DNA of 64,000 bases, taken from contig JAFHKR010000039.1 in assembly GCA_017052515.1 (NCBI GenBank), positions 434,001 to 498,000 of the forward strand, read 5' to 3'. The stretch is from Fictibacillus nanhaiensis. GTDB taxonomy: Bacteria > Bacillota > Bacilli > Bacillales > Fictibacillaceae. Position 1 is the first letter of the stretch. Each line of letters begins with the position of its first letter. Shown here piece by piece: positions 35,584 through 42,890 of this stretch. A program made the position numbers and the translations under genes. The notes under the pieces are model-generated. The model had not been told where the DNA came from. It saw only the letters and a program-made list of their open reading frames with translations, and did no database searches.

Positions 35584-35721
35584 CTAGAGATGATCTGGCT
35601 TTTTTGAAAAAGGTTGCTTTCCTTTTTGTTTGCTCACAAGTTCTGCTTCATTTTTCAGTTGATTCATGGCCTGATTATCTTCAGGCCGCTTATTATTGTC
35701 TTTCGTATTACGATGTGTCAT
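35584..35721 (-). CDS. Small hydrophilic protein, 45 residues, unknown
   Basis: The frame encodes 45 residues starting MTHRNTKDNNKRPED and ending KKPDHL, rich in Lys, Asn, Gln and Asp with no hydrophobic stretch. GGAGGG lies eight bases before the ATG, which is the main support. I do not recognise it; small polar proteins of this kind are common among sporulation genes of Bacillaceae. It lies between the kinase terminator and a DegV gene, on the same strand as the latter. Confidence 0.6.
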   Translation of the reverse strand: MTHRNTKDNNKRPEDNQAMNQLKNEAELVSKQKGKQPFSKKPDHL

Positions 35722-35777
35722 GAAAATCCCTCCTGTCTCTAACATCTGTCAGAAGTGGCCTCATTATTCATCATGTT

Positions 35778-36641
35778 TTAAGATACTTTTTTAGGTGTAT
35801 TTAAGAAGAATAAGGCGATTGTCCCAGGACCTGCGTGAGCACCGATCGCACAACCGATCATCGTAACTAAAATGTTTTTGTTCCCTGTTTCTTCAATAAT
35901 CAGTTCTTTTAAAGCTTTTGCCGTTTCTGTATCATCAGCATGACTGATTCCGATCGTGATGTCATCAAGAGATGAAGCTCTTTCTTTCATGATTTCTACC
36001 ATTCGTCCGAGAACTTTTTTCTTTCCGCGCAGTTTCTCAAGTGGAAACAGTTTTCCATCTTCCATATGAAGAACGGGCTTGATCTTTAAGAGTGTGCCCA
36101 TGACAGCGGCCGTTTTACTTACTCTTCCGCCGCGCAATAAATATTCAAGGTCATCAACGGTAAAAATATGTTCAAGGTGCTTCTGATAGTGTTGAAGGGT
36201 AATTAGGATCTCTTCAAAAGATTTTCCTTCCTTCGCTTCTTTAGCTGCTTCATAGACCATTAGACCATACCCTAATGACGCAGATTGGCTATCAAAAACT
36301 TCTATTTGAGCGTTCGGGTATTCTTCTAATACTTCATTTTTCATAAGAACAGCTGTCTGATAAGTCCCACTGATACCTGAGGATAAAGTGATATAGATGG
36401 CAGGTTGTCCGTTTCTTGCACATGAAGTTAAGGTTTCTTTGATGATCGATGGAGGAACTTGAGCTGTTTTGGGAACGGCGCCTTCCTTCATATATGTATA
36501 TAGCTGCTTTGGTTCGATATTAGATCGATCTAAATATTCTTCATCATTAACCTGAACGATTAAAGGCAACATGATGATCTCGTATTCATCCAATAATTGT
36601 TTGGGTAGATCAGATCCTGTATCGGTTATTATGGTAGTCAT
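35778..36641 (-). CDS. DegV family fatty-acid-binding protein, YitS-like
   Basis: A 287-residue DegV protein. Family members bind a fatty acid and act as FakB subunits that present it to the FakA kinase for incorporation into phospholipid. Visible motifs are TDTGSDLP at residues 6-13, SSGISGTYQTA near 93 and DSQSASLGYG near 117, then GGRVSKTAAVMG. AGGTGAAC precedes the ATG. The neighbour is yitT on the other strand, the same pair as B. subtilis yitS-yitT. A second DegV gene is at 61746. Confidence 0.88.
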   Translation of the reverse strand: MTTIITDTGSDLPKQLLDEYEIIMLPLIVQVNDEEYLDRSNIEPKQLYTYMKEGAVPKTAQVPPSIIKETLTSCARNGQPAIYITLSSGISGTYQTAVLMKNEVLEEYPNAQIEVFDSQSASLGYGLMVYEAAKEAKEGKSFEEILITLQHYQKHLEHIFTVDDLEYLLRGGRVSKTAAVMGTLLKIKPVLHMEDGKLFPLEKLRGKKKVLGRMVEIMKERASSLDDITIGISHADDTETAKALKELIIEETGNKNILVTMIGCAIGAHAGPGTIALFFLNTPKKVS

Positions 36642-36800
36642 TATTGTTCACCTGCTTGGCTTTTTTCTATAGTTTAACTTGTGATGGAATGAAAAGGCAA
36701 TGATCATGTTTGAAAAATAGCTCTTATGACTATTGACGTGGGCTATCTTTATCTGTTAAAAATGAATCTTGGATTAATGAAAAAGGAGGGACTCTCACTT

Positions 36801-37667
36801 ATGACAGAACGTTTTCGCTTAAATGATCTTGGCGTAACTGAACTAAAAAAAATATTTTTTATAATCGTAGGAGCCCTGCTTAATGCCGTCTCACTTAACA
36901 TGTTCTTAATACCGGCAAAGGTTTATGCGAGTGGATTTACTGGCGTTTCTCAGCTGATCTCATCACTGCTCGTTAATACGGCTTTTCCGATCAGCACTGG
37001 TATTTTGTACTTATTATTTAATATTCCTGTTACGATTTTAGGCTGGCTGAAAGTAGGAAAGTCGTTTACGATATATAGTTTCTTAAGTGTTATTATGATC
37101 ACGGCGTTTTTAGAAATCATACCTATCACAGTTGTTTCTTCAGACATACTCCTGAATGCGGTCTTCGGTGGTGTTATCGCAGCATTAGGTGTTGGAGTGA
37201 CGTTAAAGTATGGAGCATCAACAGGAGGACTTGATATTATCGCCATGATCTTATCAAGAATGAAGAACAAACCGATCGGTGGTTATTTCTTTATCCTCAA
37301 TGGATTGATCATACTTGCAGCAGGTTTCCTTTTCGGATGGGAGAAGGCGTTATATACGCTTGTTGCTCTTTACGTATCATCACGTGTTATTGACGCTGTA
37401 CATACGCGTCACGAAAAGCTAACAGCGATGATTGTCACGAAGAAGGGGAACGAAATCCAAGAAGCGATACACGGAAAGATGGTTCGAGGTATTACGATTG
37501 TACCTGCAAAAGGCGCTTTCTCTAAGCAAGACAAAGAGATGCTCATCATCGTTATCACACGCTATGAACTGTACGATCTAGAGCAAGTGCTTAAAGAGGT
37601 AGATCCGAATGCCTTCACAAATATCGTACACACAACAGGCATCTATGGCTTCTTCAGAAATGACTAA
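36801..37667 (+). CDS. yitT: YitT family membrane protein
   Basis: A 288-residue protein with five or six hydrophobic segments in residues 13-190 and a C-terminal soluble DUF2179 domain (about 200-285) ending in HTTGIYGFF. Its FLIPAKVYASGFTGVSQL and KYGASTGGLDIIAMIL segments are typical of the family. The function is unknown. AAAGGAGGG at 36782-36790 sets the ATG at 36801; the frame stays open upstream to 36726. It is followed directly by a short GGGGTC-T-GACCCC repeat and a terminator. Confidence 0.87.
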   Translation: MTERFRLNDLGVTELKKIFFIIVGALLNAVSLNMFLIPAKVYASGFTGVSQLISSLLVNTAFPISTGILYLLFNIPVTILGWLKVGKSFTIYSFLSVIMITAFLEIIPITVVSSDILLNAVFGGVIAALGVGVTLKYGASTGGLDIIAMILSRMKNKPIGGYFFILNGLIILAAGFLFGWEKALYTLVALYVSSRVIDAVHTRHEKLTAMIVTKKGNEIQEAIHGKMVRGITIVPAKGAFSKQDKEMLIIVITRYELYDLEQVLKEVDPNAFTNIVHTTGIYGFFRND

Positions 37668-37680
37668 GGGGTCTGACCCC
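37668..37680. repeat. GGGGTC-T-GACCCC micro-palindrome after yitT
   Basis: A perfect 6 bp inverted repeat with a one-base centre starts at the base after the yitT stop codon. This word recurs in Bacillaceae intergenic DNA in my memory; the role is unknown. Confidence 0.5.
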
Positions 37681-37707
37681 ACACAATTACAAAACCTTCA
37701 TTTTTGT

Positions 37708-37747
37708 ACACCAGGTATGGACAAGGTCCATACTTGGTGTTTTTTTA
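37708..37747 (+). terminator. Intrinsic terminator of yitT
   Basis: ACACCAGGTATGGAC and GTCCATACTTGGTGT form a 15 bp stem with one wobble pair and a 3 nt loop, then seven T residues. Confidence 0.92.
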
Positions 37748-37807
37748 TGAATGTTTTCAATAAATTCACCATATAAAGGTAAAAATGAAAGGGAGGTGAA
37801 TGATAAC

Positions 37808-38620
37808 ATGAGGCCATTTAAAATTTCCGTTATAGTCTTTCTAACGGTTTGTTCGGTTCTATTCTTACTGTCAGCGTGTGGCAAAGAACAGGGTAAACTT
37901 AAAGGTAAGCAAGGCGAAGTTTCTTCTCAGCTAAATCCGGTTTTATCCATCCAACAAAGAAGTGATGGGATTGATGTTCTCGCAGTTCTTGAGAATCATA
38001 GCAATCATATGGTAACTTTATCTTTCAATAGCTCCAAGATGTTTGATGTGACTATTATGGATTCTTCGAATAAAGAAGTGTTTAGGCATTCTAAAGGAAA
38101 GAACTATGAGAAAAAACAAGAGGATGTACATATTAAAGCAGGTGCAAGCCACATTTGGAAAACAAAGTGGGAGCTTTCAGCTGCGAGCAGAAAAGCAGGG
38201 ATTTATCGAGTCAGCGCAACTTTTCTACCTCATGAAATTTCACCAGGATCATTGAAGACTGAGCGTCTATCAGTAGAAGAAGTGCTTACTCTTCAAGGGG
38301 GCTCTGAGGAAAAGGAGAATAAATCTTTTCGAAATATACACTTTTCAGGAAAAGACGGTACTTATAAAGTATCTGGACAGGCAAGAGTGTTTGAAGGCAC
38401 ATTTGTCTACTCCGTTTCTGATGGCCATAACATCTTTGTTGAAAAGAATGAACAAATCGTGGAAGGTGGACCAGATTGGGCTCCATTTTTATTCGAAGTC
38501 CATTTGAAAAAAGAAGACCTGCCGATAAACGGTACCCTCATGCTAGAACTGTTTTACTACAGTCCAAAGAACGGGAAAAAATCAGATACACTGTCAGTGC
38601 CGCTTCAGACCTTTAAATAG
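37808..38620 (+). CDS. Lipoprotein with BsuPI and Gmad2 domains
   Basis: A 270-residue lipoprotein with lipobox LSAC (Cys24). Residues 45-155 resemble the BsuPI intracellular proteinase inhibitor fold (VLENHSNHMVTLSFNSS, ending GIYRVSATF). Residues 175-268 resemble the Gmad2 immunoglobulin-like domain of spore germination proteins (GQARVFEGTFVYSVSDG and GPDWAPFLFEV). In B. subtilis the single-domain inhibitor gene ipi follows yitT, so this may be an exported, enlarged relative. GGGAGGTGA precedes the ATG at 37808. Its target is unknown. Confidence 0.8.
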   Translation: MRPFKISVIVFLTVCSVLFLLSACGKEQGKLKGKQGEVSSQLNPVLSIQQRSDGIDVLAVLENHSNHMVTLSFNSSKMFDVTIMDSSNKEVFRHSKGKNYEKKQEDVHIKAGASHIWKTKWELSAASRKAGIYRVSATFLPHEISPGSLKTERLSVEEVLTLQGGSEEKENKSFRNIHFSGKDGTYKVSGQARVFEGTFVYSVSDGHNIFVEKNEQIVEGGPDWAPFLFEVHLKKEDLPINGTLMLELFYYSPKNGKKSDTLSVPLQTFK

Positions 38621-38641
38621 AAAAATCTTAAAATGTCGCAA

Positions 38642-38671
38642 CAAAAAAACCAGCCCTATCGTAAAGGCTGG
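38642..38671 (-). terminator. Intrinsic terminator of the NifU-N domain gene
   Basis: On the minus strand CCAGCC and GGCTGG pair, with a run of seven T residues after the stem. It may also stop read-through from the lipoprotein gene. Confidence 0.8.
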
Positions 38672-38681
38672 CGTAAACCAC

Positions 38682-38942
38682 TTAAGCGTTCTCTTCTAAC
38701 GCTTTTTGAATCTCTGGCATCAATTCGTTCCAGTCACTGTCGTTTGTTTTATTTACTGTTATAAAGTTCTCAAAACCAAAAATTGAATCTACGCCATCAA
38801 TGGATAATAGTGCTTTAGCAAGAGGGGAGTCTGAATCATCACCTACACGTGCAGAAAGTCTTCCTTCTAAAAATTTCTCTGAACCATCAAATTTAATTGC
38901 GTTAGGGTTCGGTGTTGGTTGGATCGAAAATTCTACTGCCAT
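38682..38942 (-). CDS. Nfu/NifU N-terminal domain protein
   Basis: An 86-residue protein made only of the Nfu N-terminal domain (PF08712): it begins MAVEFSIQPTPNPNAIKF and has LLSIDGVDSIFGFENFITV at about residues 45-63. In full Nfu proteins this domain accompanies an iron-sulfur scaffold domain with CxxC; no cysteine is present here, so it cannot carry a cluster by itself. GAAGGAGTG precedes the ATG at 38942; an in-frame ATG three codons upstream has no site. Confidence 0.8.
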   Translation of the reverse strand: MAVEFSIQPTPNPNAIKFDGSEKFLEGRLSARVGDDSDSPLAKALLSIDGVDSIFGFENFITVNKTNDSDWNELMPEIQKALEENA

Positions 38943-38975
38943 TACGAACACTCCTTCAAATAATAGTATTTAGTA

Positions 38976-39428
38976 TCAAAAATGAAATGCATACCTTTTA
39001 GAGATGATATCATGAAAATCCAATGAATTGTATAGATGCTTCGTAACGGAGTTATTGATCCCTGTTTCAAGTTCGATGGATTTGATTCCATCTCTCTCAG
39101 CCCAATAGATCAAGTGTAGCAAAAGTTTACGGGCAATTCCTCTGTTTCGATGGTTCTCATGTACATAAAGCTCATTTAACCAAAGGTAAGGTCCACCGAT
39201 TCGAAGGCTTACTCCTAAGTTAAAAAAGGCAAGTCCAATCACGGAGTTTTCTTCTTCTGCGATGATAATTCCGCTTTTATCTGGGTTTTCAAGCGCCATC
39301 TTAATACCAGCAAACGTTCTGGATCTCTCTTCTGGCTCACCGTCCATCGTACGCTGCTGTAAAAATAAATGGGCAATTTCTTCAATGATATGAGTTTCAG
39401 CTTCTTTCGTTACACGATATATTTTCAT
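38976..39428 (-). CDS. GNAT family N-acetyltransferase
   Basis: A 150-residue acetyl-CoA-dependent acyltransferase. The core is visible as WLNELYVHENHRNRGIARKLL (residues about 82-102), where RNRGIA is the acetyl-CoA pyrophosphate loop, followed by LETGINNSVTKHLYNSLDF. The substrate cannot be read from sequence. It lies 33 bp upstream of the Nfu-N gene on the same strand and may share its transcript. GGGGGC precedes the ATG. Confidence 0.82.
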   Translation of the reverse strand: MKIYRVTKEAETHIIEEIAHLFLQQRTMDGEPEERSRTFAGIKMALENPDKSGIIIAEEENSVIGLAFFNLGVSLRIGGPYLWLNELYVHENHRNRGIARKLLLHLIYWAERDGIKSIELETGINNSVTKHLYNSLDFHDIISKRYAFHF

Positions 39429-39577
39429 ACAATGCCCCCAAAGTTACTCTAAAACATAAGATATCTTCTTCACATATCACATTATAACAAAAATAATGAT
39501 GGTTTGACGTTTGATAAATGGTAATTTCTTTCGAATAGTCTAATTAGAGACATTCAAACAGAGGAGATGAGTAAGAA

Positions 39578-40165
39578 ATGAAGACTCTTGTTTGTTTTGG
39601 AGACAGCATCACTTCAAAAGAAAAGAGTAAAGATGGCTCACTTAGGTTAACTTCCCGCTTAAGACAAGAATTAACCGAATGGGTAGTAATGAATGCTGGA
39701 ATACCTGCAGAAACGACGAGAGCGGCACTTGTAAGGCTGCAAGATGACGTTCTGAGGCATCATCCTGATTTTGTTACTATACTTTTTGGGGCCAACGATT
39801 CAAGCGATCATAGACTTATTCCATTAAAAGAATACGAAAAGAACCTAACCTATATGGTGAATAAAATTGGAGCAGATAAAGTCATCTTGATCAGCCCAGC
39901 TCCTGTGTTTGAAGACCAACAGAAAGCACGGACGAACAATAGGATGAAACAATATGCACAAACCGTTAAAAAAGTGGCGAAACACGAGGGGACATCATAT
40001 ATACCATTGTTTGAAACATTGGTTGAAAAGAACATTCAAAAATACGTCATAGATGATGGTCTTCATTTTAATAAATATGGATATGAAGAACTTAGTGAAC
40101 TTGTAATAAGAAAGATTAAAACATTGACTGCCATCACATTTCCAAAAAAACAGCTTTCTCCGTGA
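39578..40165 (+). CDS. SGNH/GDSL hydrolase
   Basis: A 195-residue esterase or lipase-like enzyme. The four SGNH blocks are present: FGDSIT with the nucleophile Ser near residue 10, the Gly of NAGIPAE near 40, GANDS near 70, and DGLHFN with the Asp/His pair near 167. It has no signal peptide, so it is probably cytoplasmic. GAGGAGAT lies before the ATG. It is a single gene between divergent and convergent neighbours. Confidence 0.87.
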   Translation: MKTLVCFGDSITSKEKSKDGSLRLTSRLRQELTEWVVMNAGIPAETTRAALVRLQDDVLRHHPDFVTILFGANDSSDHRLIPLKEYEKNLTYMVNKIGADKVILISPAPVFEDQQKARTNNRMKQYAQTVKKVAKHEGTSYIPLFETLVEKNIQKYVIDDGLHFNKYGYEELSELVIRKIKTLTAITFPKKQLSP

Positions 40166-40181
40166 AAAGAGAAAGCTGTTT
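40148..40181. terminator. Bidirectional terminator between the SGNH gene and a small operon
   Basis: AAACAGCTTTCTC and GAGAAAGCTGTTT form a perfect 13 bp stem with an 8 nt loop. The T run is stronger on the minus strand. Confidence 0.9.
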
Positions 40182-40192
40182 CTTCATTCTAA

Positions 40193-40579
40193 TTAGTTGA
40201 GGCGATCGGGATTCTCTTCCAATAAGCTTTGGGCGTCTTCTAAACTTAAGCCGGTAGCTTGAGTAAAAGATTGAGGCTGTCCTGCATCCGAGTGCTGCTG
40301 GTTTTCTGCTGCATCAGAATTCATATGCGAGGAAACACCAGAGTGGCTATCCAATTCTTTTTGGAATTCAGCCAACTGTGCGCGCTCTGCATCAGAAGAA
40401 TTTGCCATTGCAGAAGAGAGAGCATTCTGTGCGACTTCTTTGTCATGACTAGAAAGTTCGGCATGATTGGCATGTTCACTGTTAGAAATCTGGTTATTTA
40501 ATTCATGTGTTGAATGTTGGACCTTTCCTACAGCTTGTTGAACGGCATTTCTCGCGATTTGAAATAATCTGTTTGCCAT
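40193..40579 (-). CDS. DUF3813-like small hydrophilic protein
   Basis: A 128-residue protein beginning MANRLFQIARNAVQQAVGKV, a helical start that resembles DUF3813 proteins, followed by a long Ser/His/Gln/Ala-rich polar region and ending ATGLSLEDAQSLLEENPDRL. No membrane segment or cysteine is present. The function is unknown. The ribosome binding site AGGAGG lies inside the end of the preceding 47-residue gene, two bases upstream, so the pair is coupled. Confidence 0.65.
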   Translation of the reverse strand: MANRLFQIARNAVQQAVGKVQHSTHELNNQISNSEHANHAELSSHDKEVAQNALSSAMANSSDAERAQLAEFQKELDSHSGVSSHMNSDAAENQQHSDAGQPQSFTQATGLSLEDAQSLLEENPDRLN

Positions 40580-40581
40580 CG

Positions 40582-40725
40582 TTATATGCCTCCTAATGAA
40601 TTTCTTTCTTCTTTTTCATTTTTGCGATTTTGTTGCTCATTTTTACTGAAAGCCATTGTGGTTTCTTGACTCACCATATCGGCACCTTGCTTGATAGAAC
40701 GTTTGGATCGACTTTTTTTACTCAA
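40582..40725 (-). CDS. Small basic protein, 47 residues, unknown
   Basis: The frame starts at a TTG with AAAGGAGG six bases upstream and encodes MSKKSRSKRSIKQG, then a Gln/Asn/Glu/Lys-rich tail ending NSLGGI. It ends two bases before the DUF3813-like gene and carries that gene's Shine-Dalgarno sequence, so the two form an operon. I do not recognise the family. The strongly basic first 12 residues suggest nucleic-acid or spore-related association, but this is a guess. Confidence 0.6.
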   Translation of the reverse strand: MSKKSRSKRSIKQGADMVSQETTMAFSKNEQQNRKNEKEERNSLGGI

Positions 40726-40817
40726 TGGAATTCCTCCTTTTCTCCCGTACGTTTAGTTTCTACCGTAAGAAGTACAATATGTAGATTGAAGCCTTAAACA
40801 TATGGAAAAAGAAATGG

Positions 40818-40855
40818 AAAAAAGATCTCCTGCTGACACTCAGCTGAAGATCTTT
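40818..40855 (-). terminator. Intrinsic terminator of yitU
   Basis: AAAGATCT and AGATCTTT pair, with an inner GCTGA/TCAGC helix; on the minus strand six T residues follow. Confidence 0.85.
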
Positions 40856-40862
40856 ATTAAGA

Positions 40863-41675
40863 CTAAACAAGTTTTAAAATATTTTTCAAGTAATGAGCAA
40901 TACCTTCTTCTTCATTTGTAAGGGTCACATAATTTGCACGTGCTTTAAGCTCATCAATAGCATTTCCCATCGCAACACCATGACCGGCATATTCAATCAT
41001 TTCAAAGTCGTTGTCTTCATCTCCAAAAGCTACAATCCGTTCTTGTGGAATATTGTAGTATTCAGCAATTTTATTAAGTCCAGAAGCTTTGCTGATACCT
41101 GAACGAATAACTTCAATGATATTCCATGGAGCTGCCCAAACTCTCTGATCCACAACTTCAGCATGTTCTTTTTGAAGCATCGCTCTTAACTCAGCAATAT
41201 GATGGTCTTCTGGATGAACTAAAATAGCCGTTGGATCGTCTTTTAAGGTTTTATGAAGATCACCAATCTGAAGAGGGTTTTCATTCATGATGAAAGTATT
41301 AACGATAACTTCATCAGGCTTTTTTAAATACACATCATCAAGAACCTCAACCATGATATTCTTGACTTTAAAGTTCTCACACGCTGAAATGATTCGTTTT
41401 GCAACGTCCAGTTCAAGTGGAGAATGGTGTATACCGAAATTTGCATCGTGTGGATGATGAACAAAAGCTCCGTTAAAATTCACAATCGGAGTGTTGAGTT
41501 CTAACTCCTCATAATACATGTTTGATGATCGAAAAGGACGACCTGTTGAAATACAAACATGATGGCCAAGATCGATCAGTTGAAAAAGTAAATCTTTTGT
41601 TTTTCTGGGTATTTTCTTCTCATCATTTAATAAAGTTCCATCAAGATCTAATGCAATTAAGTAAGGTTGTGTCAC
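40863..41675 (-). CDS. yitU: Cof-type HAD phosphatase, YitU-like (flavin pathway)
   Basis: A 270-residue HAD-IIB hydrolase. Motif 1 is ALDLDGTLL near residue 9, motif 2 ISTGR near 41, the lysine motif KASGLNK near 196 and motif 4 GDEDNDFEM near 218. Length and wording agree with B. subtilis YitU, which dephosphorylates 5-amino-6-(5-phosphoribitylamino)uracil in riboflavin synthesis; Cof proteins are often promiscuous, so activity is inferred. The start is a GTG with GGCAGGT upstream. yitV is divergent next to it, as in B. subtilis. Confidence 0.85.
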   Translation of the reverse strand: MTQPYLIALDLDGTLLNDEKKIPRKTKDLLFQLIDLGHHVCISTGRPFRSSNMYYEELELNTPIVNFNGAFVHHPHDANFGIHHSPLELDVAKRIISACENFKVKNIMVEVLDDVYLKKPDEVIVNTFIMNENPLQIGDLHKTLKDDPTAILVHPEDHHIAELRAMLQKEHAEVVDQRVWAAPWNIIEVIRSGISKASGLNKIAEYYNIPQERIVAFGDEDNDFEMIEYAGHGVAMGNAIDELKARANYVTLTNEEEGIAHYLKNILKLV

Positions 41676-41816
41676 AAAAGTACCTGCCTTTTTTAGGATG
41701 CTTATTTAAAGTGTATTATTTTACTTACAAAAAGTCTATTCCTACAGGGCGTCTTTCATGAAAAAGAAACATGTATCATGATAAGATGGAAAAAAAGAGA
41801 AAGAGGAGATACACAC

Positions 41817-42593
41817 ATGGTTTCAATACAAAAAGGAACGATCGGCGATATTCCTTTCTTACTTGCAGAAAAAAAAGAGAATGCTGGAAAACCATTGCCC
41901 CTATTTATTTTCATACACGGCTACACAAGTGCTAAAGAACACAATTTACATTTTGCATACTCACTCGCTGAAAAAGATTTTCGAGTGATCTTACCTGATG
42001 CTTTACATCATGGTGAGCGAATCGTTGCAAATCCTCCTAAATCCATGGAATATGATTTCTGGAATATCGTTCAACAAGGCATTCAAGATGTGAACCTTAT
42101 TATGGATTGGGCAAAAGAGAATGAATTTGTTCTAGAGAATCAAGTTGCTGTCGGTGGAACTTCAATGGGTGCTATTATCACTTACGGTTCACTCGTCAAC
42201 AATCCAAAAATAATAGCAGGATGTGCACTCATGGGAACTCCAGCACACGAAAAATTTGCAAGATGGCAGATCGACAGAATTCAAAAGGCGGGTTATGAAA
42301 TCCCTCTCACTGTGGAAGAGCTTGAGAATGCTATCTCTTCTACGAAAGATTACGATCTTACACGTAACCTTGATAAACTAAACAACCGTCCATTGTTCAT
42401 CTGGCATAGTGAGGTTGATGCGGTCATTCCTTATGAGTTTGCAAAACCTTACGTGCAAACATTAACTGAGAAAAATAGTGCGTCTGTGTATATGAACGAC
42501 AAAACGTCTGGTCACAAAGTGTCACGTGCTGCGTATTTAAACGCAGTTGAGTGGGTCGCACAACAATTAAAATCAAAAAAAGAAACGGTGTAA
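41817..42593 (+). CDS. yitV: Alpha/beta hydrolase, YitV-like esterase
   Basis: A 258-residue serine hydrolase. The oxyanion region is IFIHGYTSAKEHN near residue 35, the nucleophile elbow GGTSMGA near 119, and the Asp and His of the triad are likely WHSEVDAVIP near 205 and TSGHKVSR near 237. It has no signal peptide. GAGGAG precedes the ATG; the frame is open further upstream but without a site. It sits divergent from yitU in the same arrangement as B. subtilis. The substrate is unknown. Confidence 0.85.
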   Translation: MVSIQKGTIGDIPFLLAEKKENAGKPLPLFIFIHGYTSAKEHNLHFAYSLAEKDFRVILPDALHHGERIVANPPKSMEYDFWNIVQQGIQDVNLIMDWAKENEFVLENQVAVGGTSMGAIITYGSLVNNPKIIAGCALMGTPAHEKFARWQIDRIQKAGYEIPLTVEELENAISSTKDYDLTRNLDKLNNRPLFIWHSEVDAVIPYEFAKPYVQTLTEKNSASVYMNDKTSGHKVSRAAYLNAVEWVAQQLKSKKETV

Positions 42594-42608
42594 GGATTAC
42601 CCCGTTTC
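42582..42608. terminator. Hairpin shared by yitV and a convergent small gene
   Basis: GAAACGG and CCGTTTC form a 7 bp stem across both stop codons; A/T runs flank it. Confidence 0.65.
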
Positions 42609-42788
42609 TTCTAGTTTAAGCCTATATGTTCTTTTGGGCTGATACATATGATCGATTTCGTCAATTTGCTTTTGTAGAGAATGCATGATGCGTAGGGACC
42701 AAACTCCCTGTTCGTTAAATTCTTCTGGGATGTCGGTAATGGTTACTTTATAGCCAGAACGGTGGTAATATTCATAAGAAACCTTCAT
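42597..42788 (-). CDS. Small conserved-looking protein, 63 residues, unknown
   Basis: A 63-residue protein starting MKVSYEYYHRSGYKVTITDIP and continuing with WSLRIMHSLQKQIDEIDHM. It looks folded: a short beta-rich start and an amphipathic helix. GGAAAGGATG precedes the ATG. I do not recognise a family with certainty. It is convergent with yitV and divergent from moeA. Confidence 0.65.
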   Translation of the reverse strand: MKVSYEYYHRSGYKVTITDIPEEFNEQGVWSLRIMHSLQKQIDEIDHMYQPKRTYRLKLEETG

Positions 42789-42890
42789 TCGATCAACATC
42801 CTTTCCATAATTTAAAAAAATAATATCAAAAATGCTTATAAAAGTAAACTGAAAAGTGTTTATATTCTGATAATTAAAGGAGTGGGAAGA

